Source of the DNA: Caulobacter sp. 602-1
GTDB lineage: Bacteria > Pseudomonadota > Alphaproteobacteria > Caulobacterales > Caulobacteraceae
Length of the DNA stretch: 64,000 nt
Reading direction: 5' to 3'
Assembly: GCF_003931565.1 (NCBI RefSeq)
Contig: NZ_RRYI01000012.1
Span: 62,001 to 126,000, forward strand
Part shown: one piece after another, positions 7,850 through 17,153 of the stretch
Layout of the letters: every line of letters starts with the position of its first letter
Numbering within the stretch: position 1 is the stretch's first letter
Position numbers and translations under genes: made by a program
The notes under the pieces: generated by a model
What the model was told of the DNA's origin: nothing
What the model saw: only the letters and a program-made list of their open reading frames with translations
Database searches by the model: none

Positions 7850-8836
7850 ATGACGACCGACCGTTCAGACGACGCCGCCGACTCTCCCTGGCCCATGCAC
7901 GGCATGGCCGACGACGCCCGCCCCACCTTGGCGGCGGCCCTTTCCAGGGGCCCCGCGGCCCTGGCCACCATCATCGCCCTGGGCGGCGGCGGGCCCCGTC
8001 CGGTCGGCGCGCAGATGGTGTTCGGCGAAAATATTCTTTCGGGTTTTTTGTCGGGCGGCTGCATCGAGGCGGACGTCGAGATCCACGCGCGGGCCTGCCT
8101 GGCCGACGGCCAGCCGCGCCGCCTCGTCTACGGCGAGGGCAGTCCCTGGCCGGACATCCGCCTGCTGTGCGGCGCGCGGATCGAGATCCTGGTCGAGAAG
8201 ATCGCCCCCGACGACCCAGCCGCCCGGACCCTGCTGGACCTGGCCAACGCCCGCGCGCCCGCCTTCTGGATCAGCGACGGCGCGCGCCGGCTGTGCGTCG
8301 AGGAGCCGCAGGCCCCGTGGCCCGGAGCCTTCGAGCGCGCCCATGACCCGGCCCCGCGGCTGGTGGTGCTGGGCGGCGACCCCACCGCGCTGGCGGTGGC
8401 GAGCCTGGGCGCGCAGTCGGGTTTCGAGACCCATCTGGTGCGCCCCAAGGGTCCGGCCTCGCCGCCGCCCCTGCCGAACGTCGCCTATCGCCGCGAGGCC
8501 GCCGACGAGGCCCTGGCCGCGATCGGCCTCGACGCCTGGACGGCCGTCGCCGTCTGCGGCCACGACCTGGAGATCGACCACGCCGCCTTGATGGCCGCCC
8601 TGCCCTCGCCCGCCCCCTATGTCGGCCTGCTGGGCGCGCGACGGCGGCTGCCGGAGCGGATCGCGCGGCTGAGGGCCTCCGGCCTGAGCGACCGCGACCT
8701 GGCCAAGCTGCGCGCGCCGATCGGCCTGGATCTGGGCGGCAAGGCGCCGTTCGAAGTGGCCGTGGCGGTGATCGGCGAGATCATGGCCACCCGACATGGC
8801 CAGCCGACCTTGGCGCGACGGATGGTCGAAGCCTAG
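7850..8836 (+). CDS. XdhC/CoxI-family protein
   Basis: XdhC-type maturation factor, a family that sulfurates and inserts molybdenum cofactor into xanthine dehydrogenase-like enzymes. The N-terminal XdhC/CoxI domain is marked by GGGGPRPVGAQMVFGE and LSGGCIEADVE, where the cysteine is the conserved cofactor-site residue. The C-terminal Rossmann-like XdhC_C domain contains APYVGLLGARRRLPER and APIGLDLGGKAPFEVAVAV. The ATG chosen gives 328 residues; the Shine-Dalgarno match is poor and an ATG 36 bases further in is possible. No molybdoenzyme subunit lies beside it, so its partner is elsewhere. Its TAG stop shares a CTAG with the convergent creatininase gene. Confidence 0.85.
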   Translation: MTTDRSDDAADSPWPMHGMADDARPTLAAALSRGPAALATIIALGGGGPRPVGAQMVFGENILSGFLSGGCIEADVEIHARACLADGQPRRLVYGEGSPWPDIRLLCGARIEILVEKIAPDDPAARTLLDLANARAPAFWISDGARRLCVEEPQAPWPGAFERAHDPAPRLVVLGGDPTALAVASLGAQSGFETHLVRPKGPASPPPLPNVAYRREAADEALAAIGLDAWTAVAVCGHDLEIDHAALMAALPSPAPYVGLLGARRRLPERIARLRASGLSDRDLAKLRAPIGLDLGGKAPFEVAVAVIGEIMATRHGQPTLARRMVEA

Positions 8837-9588
8837 GTCGGAGTCTTCTCGGCCCCGAACGCGGCGATGTCCTCCAGCAGCGCGTTGACCGCCATGTCGA
8901 CCAGCTCGCCGCCCTTTTCGGGCGTGGCCTGGGCCGGATCGGAACCCATGCGGCCGTCGGCGTAGCGGGCGCGGAAGTCCAGGGCCTCGCGGATCGGCCC
9001 CGACGGCGCGATCTTCGGCTCATAGGCCGTCGTCTTGATCGTCTCCGGATAGGCCCACTGGGTCACGGCGATCTCGGAGGGCGTCGCGTGGGAACCGTGG
9101 CCGATGGGGAATTGGCGGTTGGCCAGGGCGTTGACGCCGGCCAGATCCCACCAGTTCTTCAGCTTCAGGGCGAACGGCGCCCGCTCTTTCCGGAAGCTGT
9201 ACTCGGCGTAGATCTCCGAGAAGGCCGCCTCGATCGAGGCGACGTTGCCGCCGTGGCCGTTCAGGAAATAGATCCGCGTGAAGCCGTGCGCGCCCAGCGA
9301 CCGCACCCAGTCGCCGATCGCGGCGATGAAGGTCGACGGGCGCAGGAAGATGGTGCCTGGAAAGGCCAGGTGGTGCTGGGCCATGCCGATGTTGAAGGTC
9401 GGGGCCACCAGGATCCTGTCGCCCGCCCGCTTGCTGGCCTCGTGGGCGATGATCTCCGGGCACAGCCAGTCGGTGCCGAGAAGACCCGTCGGACCGTGCT
9501 GCTCGTTGGAGCCGATCGGCACCACCACGCTCGTGCTGCTCCGCAGGCGGGCTTCGATCTCGGACCAGGTGGACAGGGCCAGCAGCAT
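8833..9588 (-). CDS. Creatininase-family amidohydrolase
   Basis: Metal-dependent amidohydrolase of the creatininase family, which includes creatininase and enzymes cleaving formamides of riboflavin or F420 precursors. The metal-binding motifs are present: PIGSNEQHGPTGLLGTDW near residue 24 (E, H and D ligands) and LNGHGGN near residue 115, with a later EIAVTQWAYP region. The ATG gives 251 residues, normal for the family, and AAGGAG lies 6-11 bases upstream. It is divergent from the GAF-FIS regulator. The substrate cannot be named from sequence. Confidence 0.85.
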   Translation of the reverse strand: MLLALSTWSEIEARLRSSTSVVVPIGSNEQHGPTGLLGTDWLCPEIIAHEASKRAGDRILVAPTFNIGMAQHHLAFPGTIFLRPSTFIAAIGDWVRSLGAHGFTRIYFLNGHGGNVASIEAAFSEIYAEYSFRKERAPFALKLKNWWDLAGVNALANRQFPIGHGSHATPSEIAVTQWAYPETIKTTAYEPKIAPSGPIREALDFRARYADGRMGSDPAQATPEKGGELVDMAVNALLEDIAAFGAEKTPT

Positions 9589-9726
9589 GGGACGCTCCTT
9601 CAACAGCAACGTCCCGGCTTTACGCCCAAACGCGCGAGCGTGGCAGCCGAAAGTGTGAGCGGCCGCAGCGCTCGCCACGCGCCACCTTCAATGCGCCGAC
9701 CGCAAAATGCCGCACTTGCGCCGGAG

Positions 9727-9753
9727 CTTGTCGTGGCGTCATGTTTCGACAAG
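9727..9753. repeat. CTTGTCG-N13-CGACAAG inverted repeat
   Basis: Perfect 7-bp arms around a 13-base spacer, 34-60 bases before the GAF-FIS regulator start and within the divergent gap with the creatininase gene. A possible operator; it does not resemble the palindrome downstream of the regulator. Confidence 0.25.
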
Positions 9754-9786
9754 AGGCGGATGAAATCCGGCCGTGGAGGAAGCGCG

Positions 9787-10746
9787 ATGGCCGAACCGGG
9801 CCATGCCGAACGGGTTCTGTCAGTGCTGAGCGACGGCGCGGCGACGCCGCTGGCCGCCTCGTGGCGCCGCAGCCTGACCCAACATCGCCTCGACCCCGAG
9901 AACCGCAGGCCGCCCGAGACCCTGTCCGGCGCGGAGCTGCGCGAGGCCCAGGACCGCATGGGCCCGCTGCTGGCCGCCGCCCAGGACAATCTCGACGCGC
10001 TCTTCCAGGCCGTCGGCGACGGCGGCTGCTGCGTGCTGCTGACCAATGCCGAGGGCGTGCCGGTCGATCGCCGCGGCGTGGCGGCCGACGATCCGGTGTT
10101 CCGCCGCTGGGGCCTGTGGAACGGCGCGGTGTGGAGCGAGGCGCGCGAGGGCACCAACGGCATCGGCACCTGCCTCGCCGAGCAGCGGGTGCTGACCATC
10201 CATCGCGACCAGCATTTCCACACCCGCAACATCGGCCTGTCCTGCACCGTCGCGCCGCTGTTCGACCCGACCGGACGCCTGGCGGGGGCGTTGGACGTCT
10301 CCTCGTGCCGTTCGGGGCTGGAGGGCCTGACCGGCCTCGTCGAGCGCGCCGTCACCGACGCGGCCCGCCGCATCGAGGCCCGCGCCTTCCGCGAGGCCTT
10401 CCCCCAGGCGCGGATCGTCCTGCTGCCCGAGAGCTCGGCCGATCGCGCGTCCGTTCCGATGCTGGCGGTCGACGGCGACGACGTGGTGATCGGCGCCACC
10501 CGCGCCGCGCGCGTAGCCCTGAAACTGACCGATGAGACCCTGAAGCGCGGCCTGCCCTCGCCCGATCGCTCCGCCGATCTTGCCTCGCTTGATCTGGATA
10601 GGGCGGAACGCGCCGCCGTTCGCCGCGCCCTGACCCAGGCCGGCGGCAATGTCTCGGCCGCCGCCGGCCTGCTGGGGCTGTCGCGCGCCACCCTCAACCG
10701 CAAGCTCAAGCGCCTGGACCTGGCGCGCGGACGGGAATTCCACTGA
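9787..10746 (+). CDS. GAF-FIS (AcoR-like) regulator without AAA+ domain
   Basis: Transcription regulator related to AcoR-type activators. Residues about 1-50 resemble the AcoR N-terminus (SWRRSLTQHRLDPENRRPPE). A GAF-type sensor spans about 70-200, with EAREGTNGIGTCLAEQRVLT, which is typical of this group. The FIS-type helix-turn-helix is at the C-terminus (ALTQAGGNVSAAAGLLGLSR). The central sigma-54-contacting AAA+ domain is absent, so it should act with a sigma-70-type polymerase. GGAGGA is 6 bases before the ATG. It sits directly upstream of an aldehyde dehydrogenase with an 18-bp palindrome between them, suggesting control by an aldehyde, alcohol or acetoin-like signal. Confidence 0.86.
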   Translation: MAEPGHAERVLSVLSDGAATPLAASWRRSLTQHRLDPENRRPPETLSGAELREAQDRMGPLLAAAQDNLDALFQAVGDGGCCVLLTNAEGVPVDRRGVAADDPVFRRWGLWNGAVWSEAREGTNGIGTCLAEQRVLTIHRDQHFHTRNIGLSCTVAPLFDPTGRLAGALDVSSCRSGLEGLTGLVERAVTDAARRIEARAFREAFPQARIVLLPESSADRASVPMLAVDGDDVVIGATRAARVALKLTDETLKRGLPSPDRSADLASLDLDRAERAAVRRALTQAGGNVSAAAGLLGLSRATLNRKLKRLDLARGREFH

Positions 10747-10749
10747 AGC

Positions 10750-10767
10750 TGTCTCAGATCTGAGACA
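10750..10767. promoter_or_regulatory. 18-bp perfect palindrome TGTCTCAGATCTGAGACA
   Basis: A gapless perfect palindrome starts 4 bases after the regulator stop codon and ends 93 bases before the aldehyde dehydrogenase start. Size, symmetry and position fit an operator for the dimeric FIS-type helix-turn-helix of the adjacent regulator. Binding itself is inferred. Confidence 0.65.
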
Positions 10768-10860
10768 CTCGGCTCACCGTGCGCCAGTCGGCATGCGCCA
10801 TCGCGCCCGCGCCGCGCCAGTCTCGCCTCCAAGACGCCGTCAGGCGCATGGAGGAAACTC

Positions 10861-12381
10861 ATGACCAAACCCGAATTCATTGAGTCATTGTCGCGTCCGC
10901 CGTTCAAGGCGCGCTATGACAATTTCATCGGCGGCCAATGGGTCGCCCCGGCCGACGGCCGCTACTTCGACAACAGCTCGCCGATCCACGGCCGCAAGAT
11001 CTGCGAGATCGCCCGTTCGCAGGATGTCGACATCGAGCGCGCCCTCGACGCCGCCCACGCCGCCAAGGCCGCCTGGGGCAAGACCAGCGCCGCCGACCGC
11101 TCGCGGATCCTGCTGCGCATCGCCGACCGCATGGAGGAGAACCTCGAGGTTCTGGCCACCGCCGAGACCTGGGACAACGGCAAGCCGATCCGCGAGACCC
11201 TGGCGGCCGACATCCCGCTGGCCATCGACCACTTCCGCTATTTCGCCGGCTGCCTGCGCGGCCAGGAAGGCTCGATCTCCGAGATCGACCACGACACCGT
11301 CGCCTATCACTTCCACGAGCCGCTGGGCGTGGTCGGCCAGATCATCCCGTGGAACTTCCCGCTGCTGATGGCCTGCTGGAAGCTGGCCCCGGCCCTGGCC
11401 GCCGGCAATTGCGTGGTGCTCAAGCCCGCCGAGCAGACCCCGGCCTCGATCATGGTCTGGGCCGAGCTGATCGGCGACCTGCTGCCCGCCGGCGTGCTCA
11501 ACATCGTCAACGGTTTCGGCGTCGAGGCCGGCAAGCCGCTGGCCTCCAGCCCGCGCATCGCCAAGATCGCCTTCACCGGCGAGACCTCCACCGGCCGGCT
11601 GATCATGCAATACGCCAGCCAGAACCTGATCCCGGTGACGCTGGAACTGGGCGGCAAGTCGCCGAACATCTTCTTCGACGACGTGGCGCGGGAAGACGAC
11701 GACTTCCTCGACAAGGCCCTGGAGGGCTTCACCATGTTCGCCCTGAACCAGGGCGAGGTCTGCACGTGCCCCAGCCGGGCGCTGGTCCAGGAGTCGATCT
11801 ACGAGAAGTTCATGGAAAAGGCCCTCAAGCGCGTCAACGCCGTGGTCCAGGGCAGTCCGCTGGATCCGGCCACCATGATCGGCGCCCAGGCCTCCGAAGA
11901 GCAGCTGAACAAGATCCTCGGCTATATGGACATCGGCCGGAACGAGGGCGCCAAGCTGCTGGCCGGCGGCCATCGCAAGATCCTGCCGGGCCAGTTGGCC
12001 GACGGCTACTATGTCGAGCCGACCGTGTTCGAGGGCCACAACAAGATGCGGATCTTCCAGGAGGAGATCTTCGGCCCGGTGCTGGCGGTCACGACCTTCA
12101 AGACCGAAGAGGAGGCGCTGGCCATCGCCAACGATACCGCCTTCGGCCTTGGCGCGGGCGTGTGGAGCCGCGACGCCAACCGCTGCTACCGCTTCGGCCG
12201 GGGCATCGAGGCCGGCCGCGTCTGGACCAACTGCTACCACACCTATCCGGCCCACGCGGCTTTCGGCGGCTACAAGCAGTCGGGCGTGGGCCGCGAGACC
12301 CACAAGATGATGCTCGACCACTATCAGCAGACCAAGAACATGCTGGTCAGCTACAGCCCCAAGGCGTTGGGCTTTTTCTGA
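10861..12381 (+). CDS. NAD-dependent aldehyde dehydrogenase (AcoD/ExaC-like)
   Basis: Oxidises an aldehyde, probably acetaldehyde or another short chain, to the acid. The 506-residue length and sequence resemble the acetaldehyde dehydrogenase AcoD/ExaC group. Catalytic residues are intact: E262 in LELGGKSP and C301 in GEVCTCPSR, with a second cysteine at 303. The oxyanion/NAD site IIPWNFPLLM is near 161. GGAGGAAACTC precedes the ATG. It lies between an AcoR-like regulator and acetyl-CoA synthetase, so ethanol or acetoin carbon could pass aldehyde, acetate, acetyl-CoA in three neighbouring genes. Substrate is inferred from family and context. Confidence 0.92.
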   Translation: MTKPEFIESLSRPPFKARYDNFIGGQWVAPADGRYFDNSSPIHGRKICEIARSQDVDIERALDAAHAAKAAWGKTSAADRSRILLRIADRMEENLEVLATAETWDNGKPIRETLAADIPLAIDHFRYFAGCLRGQEGSISEIDHDTVAYHFHEPLGVVGQIIPWNFPLLMACWKLAPALAAGNCVVLKPAEQTPASIMVWAELIGDLLPAGVLNIVNGFGVEAGKPLASSPRIAKIAFTGETSTGRLIMQYASQNLIPVTLELGGKSPNIFFDDVAREDDDFLDKALEGFTMFALNQGEVCTCPSRALVQESIYEKFMEKALKRVNAVVQGSPLDPATMIGAQASEEQLNKILGYMDIGRNEGAKLLAGGHRKILPGQLADGYYVEPTVFEGHNKMRIFQEEIFGPVLAVTTFKTEEEALAIANDTAFGLGAGVWSRDANRCYRFGRGIEAGRVWTNCYHTYPAHAAFGGYKQSGVGRETHKMMLDHYQQTKNMLVSYSPKALGFF

Positions 12382-12497
12382 TCCCGACCAATAACCGTCC
12401 GCCAGTCGCTTGAGCGCGAGAAACCACAATGGTCTTCTTGCGCCGGGCGGCTGGCTTCGCCTATTCCGGCGACCAACGATATAAGGGAGTGCGGCTG

Positions 12498-14438
<1,941 letters not shown>

Positions 14439-14508
14439 AGCCGACCGTCATCGCCAAAAAGGCGGTGACGGCGCCTGACGAAAGCCACATCGGCGCGTTA
14501 GCTTCAGC

Positions 14509-15069
14509 ATGATGCGCCGGCTGGTCCCTTTCGCCCTCTTCATCGCCCTGGCGGGGCCCGCCCGGGCCGACGCCGAGTGGGAGACGAAGGGCGACGGCAT
14601 CGCGGTCGAGGCCCACGCCGACAACCACGGGCGCGGCATGGTGCGGGCCAATGTCGAGATCGACGCGCCGCCGGCCGTCGTGTTCCGCGTCATCCTGGAC
14701 TGCGACCGCGCGGCCCGCATGAGCCCGGGCGTCAAGAGCTGCCGCGTCGTCTCGCGCGCGGCGGACGGGACGGAGATCCGCGAGCACACGGTCAAGTGGA
14801 GCTTCTTCCTGCCGAGCCTGCGCTCCACGTCGCGCGTCACCCTGGAGCCCGACCGGCTGATCCGCTTCACCTGCATCGGCGGCGACATCCGGGCCTGCGA
14901 GGGGGCCTGGCGGCTGGAGCCGCTGGATGGCGGCGCTCGCACGCGCGTCACCTACGACCTGTGGGCTACCGCGCCCTTCGCCGCGCCCGCCGGCCTGATC
15001 AGCGCCATGATGCGCCGCGACGTGCCCCAATCCCTGAAGGCCCTGCGGCGAGAGTGCGAGGGACGATGA
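14509..15069 (+). CDS. Exported SRPBCC (START-like) domain protein
   Basis: A short hydrophobic signal peptide (about residues 1-20, ending ARA) is followed by one SRPBCC/polyketide-cyclase-like lipid-binding fold: NVEIDAPPAVVFRVILDCDR at the start and a C-terminal amphipathic helix. The protein is 186 residues and probably periplasmic. Its stop codon overlaps the next start (ATGA), so it is translationally coupled to the DCC-family gene. The function is not known; members of this fold bind hydrophobic ligands. Confidence 0.75.
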   Translation: MMRRLVPFALFIALAGPARADAEWETKGDGIAVEAHADNHGRGMVRANVEIDAPPAVVFRVILDCDRAARMSPGVKSCRVVSRAADGTEIREHTVKWSFFLPSLRSTSRVTLEPDRLIRFTCIGGDIRACEGAWRLEPLDGGARTRVTYDLWATAPFAAPAGLISAMMRRDVPQSLKALRRECEGR

Positions 15070-15494
15070 GCGAGGACGGCCTGATGCTGTTCGACGGCGT
15101 CTGCGCGCTCTGCGACGGGACCGTCCGGACGGTGCTGCGCCTGGACCGCCAAGGCGCGATCCGCTTCACCCCGATCCAGTCGCCCTATGGCCGGGTGCTG
15201 GCCGCTCGGCATGGCCTGGATCCCGATACGCCCGCGAGCTTCCTGTTCCTCGACAACGGCCGTCCCCTGACCAAGACCGCCGCCATCGGCGCGCTGCTGC
15301 GCCGGCTGCGCGCCCCCTGGCGTTGGCTCGCCGTCATCGATCGCCTGCCGAGAGGGCCGATGGACGCGGCCTACGACTGGATCGCGGCCAACCGTTACCG
15401 GCTGACGGGCAGGAGGGACCGCTGCAGGGTTCCGACACCGGAGCAGCGCGGGCGGTTCGTGCTGGATCTGGAGGATTCGAAAAGCCGTCCTTAA
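15066..15494 (+). CDS. DCC-family (DUF393) thiol-disulfide-type protein
   Basis: Small DCC-family protein of 142 residues named for its N-terminal signature, here FDGVCALCDG with C13 and C16 forming a CxxC pair as in thioredoxin-like folds. The rest follows the family pattern: RFTPIQSPYGR, then DNGRPLTKTAAIGALLRRLR and a C-terminal YRLTGRRDRCRVPT. The ATG overlaps the upstream stop, so it is co-translated with the SRPBCC gene. The redox function is suggested by family name only. Its TAA stop is shared within a TTAA with the convergent serine hydrolase gene. Confidence 0.85.
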   Translation: MSEDGLMLFDGVCALCDGTVRTVLRLDRQGAIRFTPIQSPYGRVLAARHGLDPDTPASFLFLDNGRPLTKTAAIGALLRRLRAPWRWLAVIDRLPRGPMDAAYDWIAANRYRLTGRRDRCRVPTPEQRGRFVLDLEDSKSRP

Positions 15495-16996
15495 CGGGGC
15501 GCCCGGAGGAAGGTCCGCCCTTCGAAGACGAGGCTGTCGGGTCCCGCGAACGTGATCGCCTCACCCTGAAGCGGCGAGAGCTCCACGCGGATGGTCTCCG
15601 GTTTGGTGAAGGCCTCGGCCAGGGCCGACATGACGCCGATCCGGACCTTCATGAGGCCGTTCGCCTCCGAGATCTCCATCCGTCCCATGGCCGGGTCGAC
15701 ATAGGTCCCGACATAGGCGCTGGTCGGCCGCGAGAGCGGCCAGGGTCGCGCCGCGCGCTCGGCGCGGCTCGCCGACAGGCCCGCCAGGCGCTTGTCGCGG
15801 CGCGCCGCCAGAGCGGCCAGCTCGGCGTCATAGTGAGCCTCCAGATCGGGACGCCCGGCGAACCGGTCATAGACATAGTCGGCCAGCAGATCGACCAGCT
15901 CTCCGGCCATGAAGTCCTCGTTGGCCATGATCGCCACGCCCAGCCGCCGGCCGGGCATGAAGGAAACGTGGGTCCTTGAGCCGGCGAAGTTGCCGAAGTG
16001 GTGGATCAGCACGTCGTCGCCATAGCGCCCCGTCTGCCATCCCAGGCCATAGCCGTCGCGGCTATAGGGGCCGAACACGGCCTTCTGGGCGACGCGCGGG
16101 CGGTGCGTCGCGTCCACCAGCCCGGCGGGGAACACGCGCCGGCCATCCAGCACGCCATCATTGATCTGGAGCTCCAGCCAGCGGGCCATGTCGTTGGCGC
16201 TGGACATCAGGCCGCCCGCCGACTGCATCGTGGCGTCGACTTTCTGCAGCGAACTGGGTGACGAGGCGCCGTCGGGGCCGGGCGTATGGCCCACCGCGAC
16301 CACGCCGCCCCTCCGCGCTCGCGAAACCCACGCCGTGGTCTGGGTCAGGCCCGCCGGGACCAGGACCTCCCGGCTCACCAGGGCCCGCCAGTCGGGGCCG
16401 AAGCGCTGCTCGATCAGGGTGGTGGCGAGATTGTAGCCGGTGTTGGTGTAGCGAAACGTCCCATGGGGCGTGTCGGCGCTCTTCACCGTCTCGGCCAGGA
16501 GCGCCTGCATCAGCCTTGGCGAATGATCGCCGGACATCGCCGCGCGGAAGGCGATCGGATCGTTCTCGACGCCGGATCGGTGGCTGAGCAAATCGGTCAG
16601 GGTGATGGACCGGGCGATGTCGGGCGGGAGCTTGGTTGATCCGGCCCAATCCGCCACGGGCGTATCCAGCTCCACCGCGCCGCGGGCGGCCATCGCCGCG
16701 ATCGCGAGCGCGGTGAACGACTTGGTGGCGGAGGCGACGTAGAAGCGGGTGTTGGCGTCGACCGCGACGCCCGTCTCGACATTGGCGACCCCGAACCCGG
16801 CGGTGATCACGGGCTCTTCGCCGCGGACCACGGCGAGAGAAAGGCCGGGAACGACGCCGATTCGCGCCAGGGCCTTGCGCGTGAAGACATCGATGTCCCT
16901 GGCTTCCGGGCCGGGAACGGGCGCGGCGGACGCCACGGGCCCCCACAGGAGGGCGGCGGTGAAAAAGGCGGCCGTCAACGCACTCGGAAAGTTCAT
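15491..16996 (-). CDS. Serine hydrolase, class C beta-lactamase-like
   Basis: Penicillin-binding-protein-like serine hydrolase of the beta-lactamase/esterase group. A signal peptide occupies about residues 1-24, so it is exported. The catalytic S89-x-x-K92 (SATK), the Y183-T-N185 motif and a later HHFGN equivalent of the KTG box are present. Beyond the catalytic domain (to about residue 370) is a C-terminal beta domain of about 120 residues (DUF3471-like) seen in many esterase-like members. It could be a peptidase, esterase or amidase; resistance should not be assumed. It is monocistronic between the DCC gene (convergent) and the phytochrome operon. Confidence 0.85.
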   Translation of the reverse strand: MNFPSALTAAFFTAALLWGPVASAAPVPGPEARDIDVFTRKALARIGVVPGLSLAVVRGEEPVITAGFGVANVETGVAVDANTRFYVASATKSFTALAIAAMAARGAVELDTPVADWAGSTKLPPDIARSITLTDLLSHRSGVENDPIAFRAAMSGDHSPRLMQALLAETVKSADTPHGTFRYTNTGYNLATTLIEQRFGPDWRALVSREVLVPAGLTQTTAWVSRARRGGVVAVGHTPGPDGASSPSSLQKVDATMQSAGGLMSSANDMARWLELQINDGVLDGRRVFPAGLVDATHRPRVAQKAVFGPYSRDGYGLGWQTGRYGDDVLIHHFGNFAGSRTHVSFMPGRRLGVAIMANEDFMAGELVDLLADYVYDRFAGRPDLEAHYDAELAALAARRDKRLAGLSASRAERAARPWPLSRPTSAYVGTYVDPAMGRMEISEANGLMKVRIGVMSALAEAFTKPETIRVELSPLQGEAITFAGPDSLVFEGRTFLRAPR

Positions 16997-17153
16997 GCAT
17001 GCCCCACGACTGAAGCGATCGGCCAGCCTTTCGGCCGGCGCTGATCTATGATCGGAGCATGCCGACCGGCGTCGGAAAGCGGTCTCCTCCCGTTAGAGGC
17101 TTTAGCGCCGTCGTTTGGAGGCAGGCCTTACGAACTTTTCTGAAATCGGTCGC

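Noticed and set aside
10768..10860. Sigma-54 (-24/-12) promoter for the aldehyde dehydrogenase
   Set aside because: A GGC...CGC-like stretch near 10790 does not give GG-N10-GC, and the adjacent regulator lacks the AAA+ domain needed to activate sigma-54.
12429..12497. N-terminal 23-residue extension of acetyl-CoA synthetase
   Set aside because: The extension is atypical for Acs and the internal GTG has a good GGGAG ribosome site and gives the family start.
15491..16996. Beta-lactam resistance gene
   Set aside because: It has the class C-type SxxK and YxN motifs, but the C-terminal extra domain and family breadth fit an esterase or peptidase equally well.
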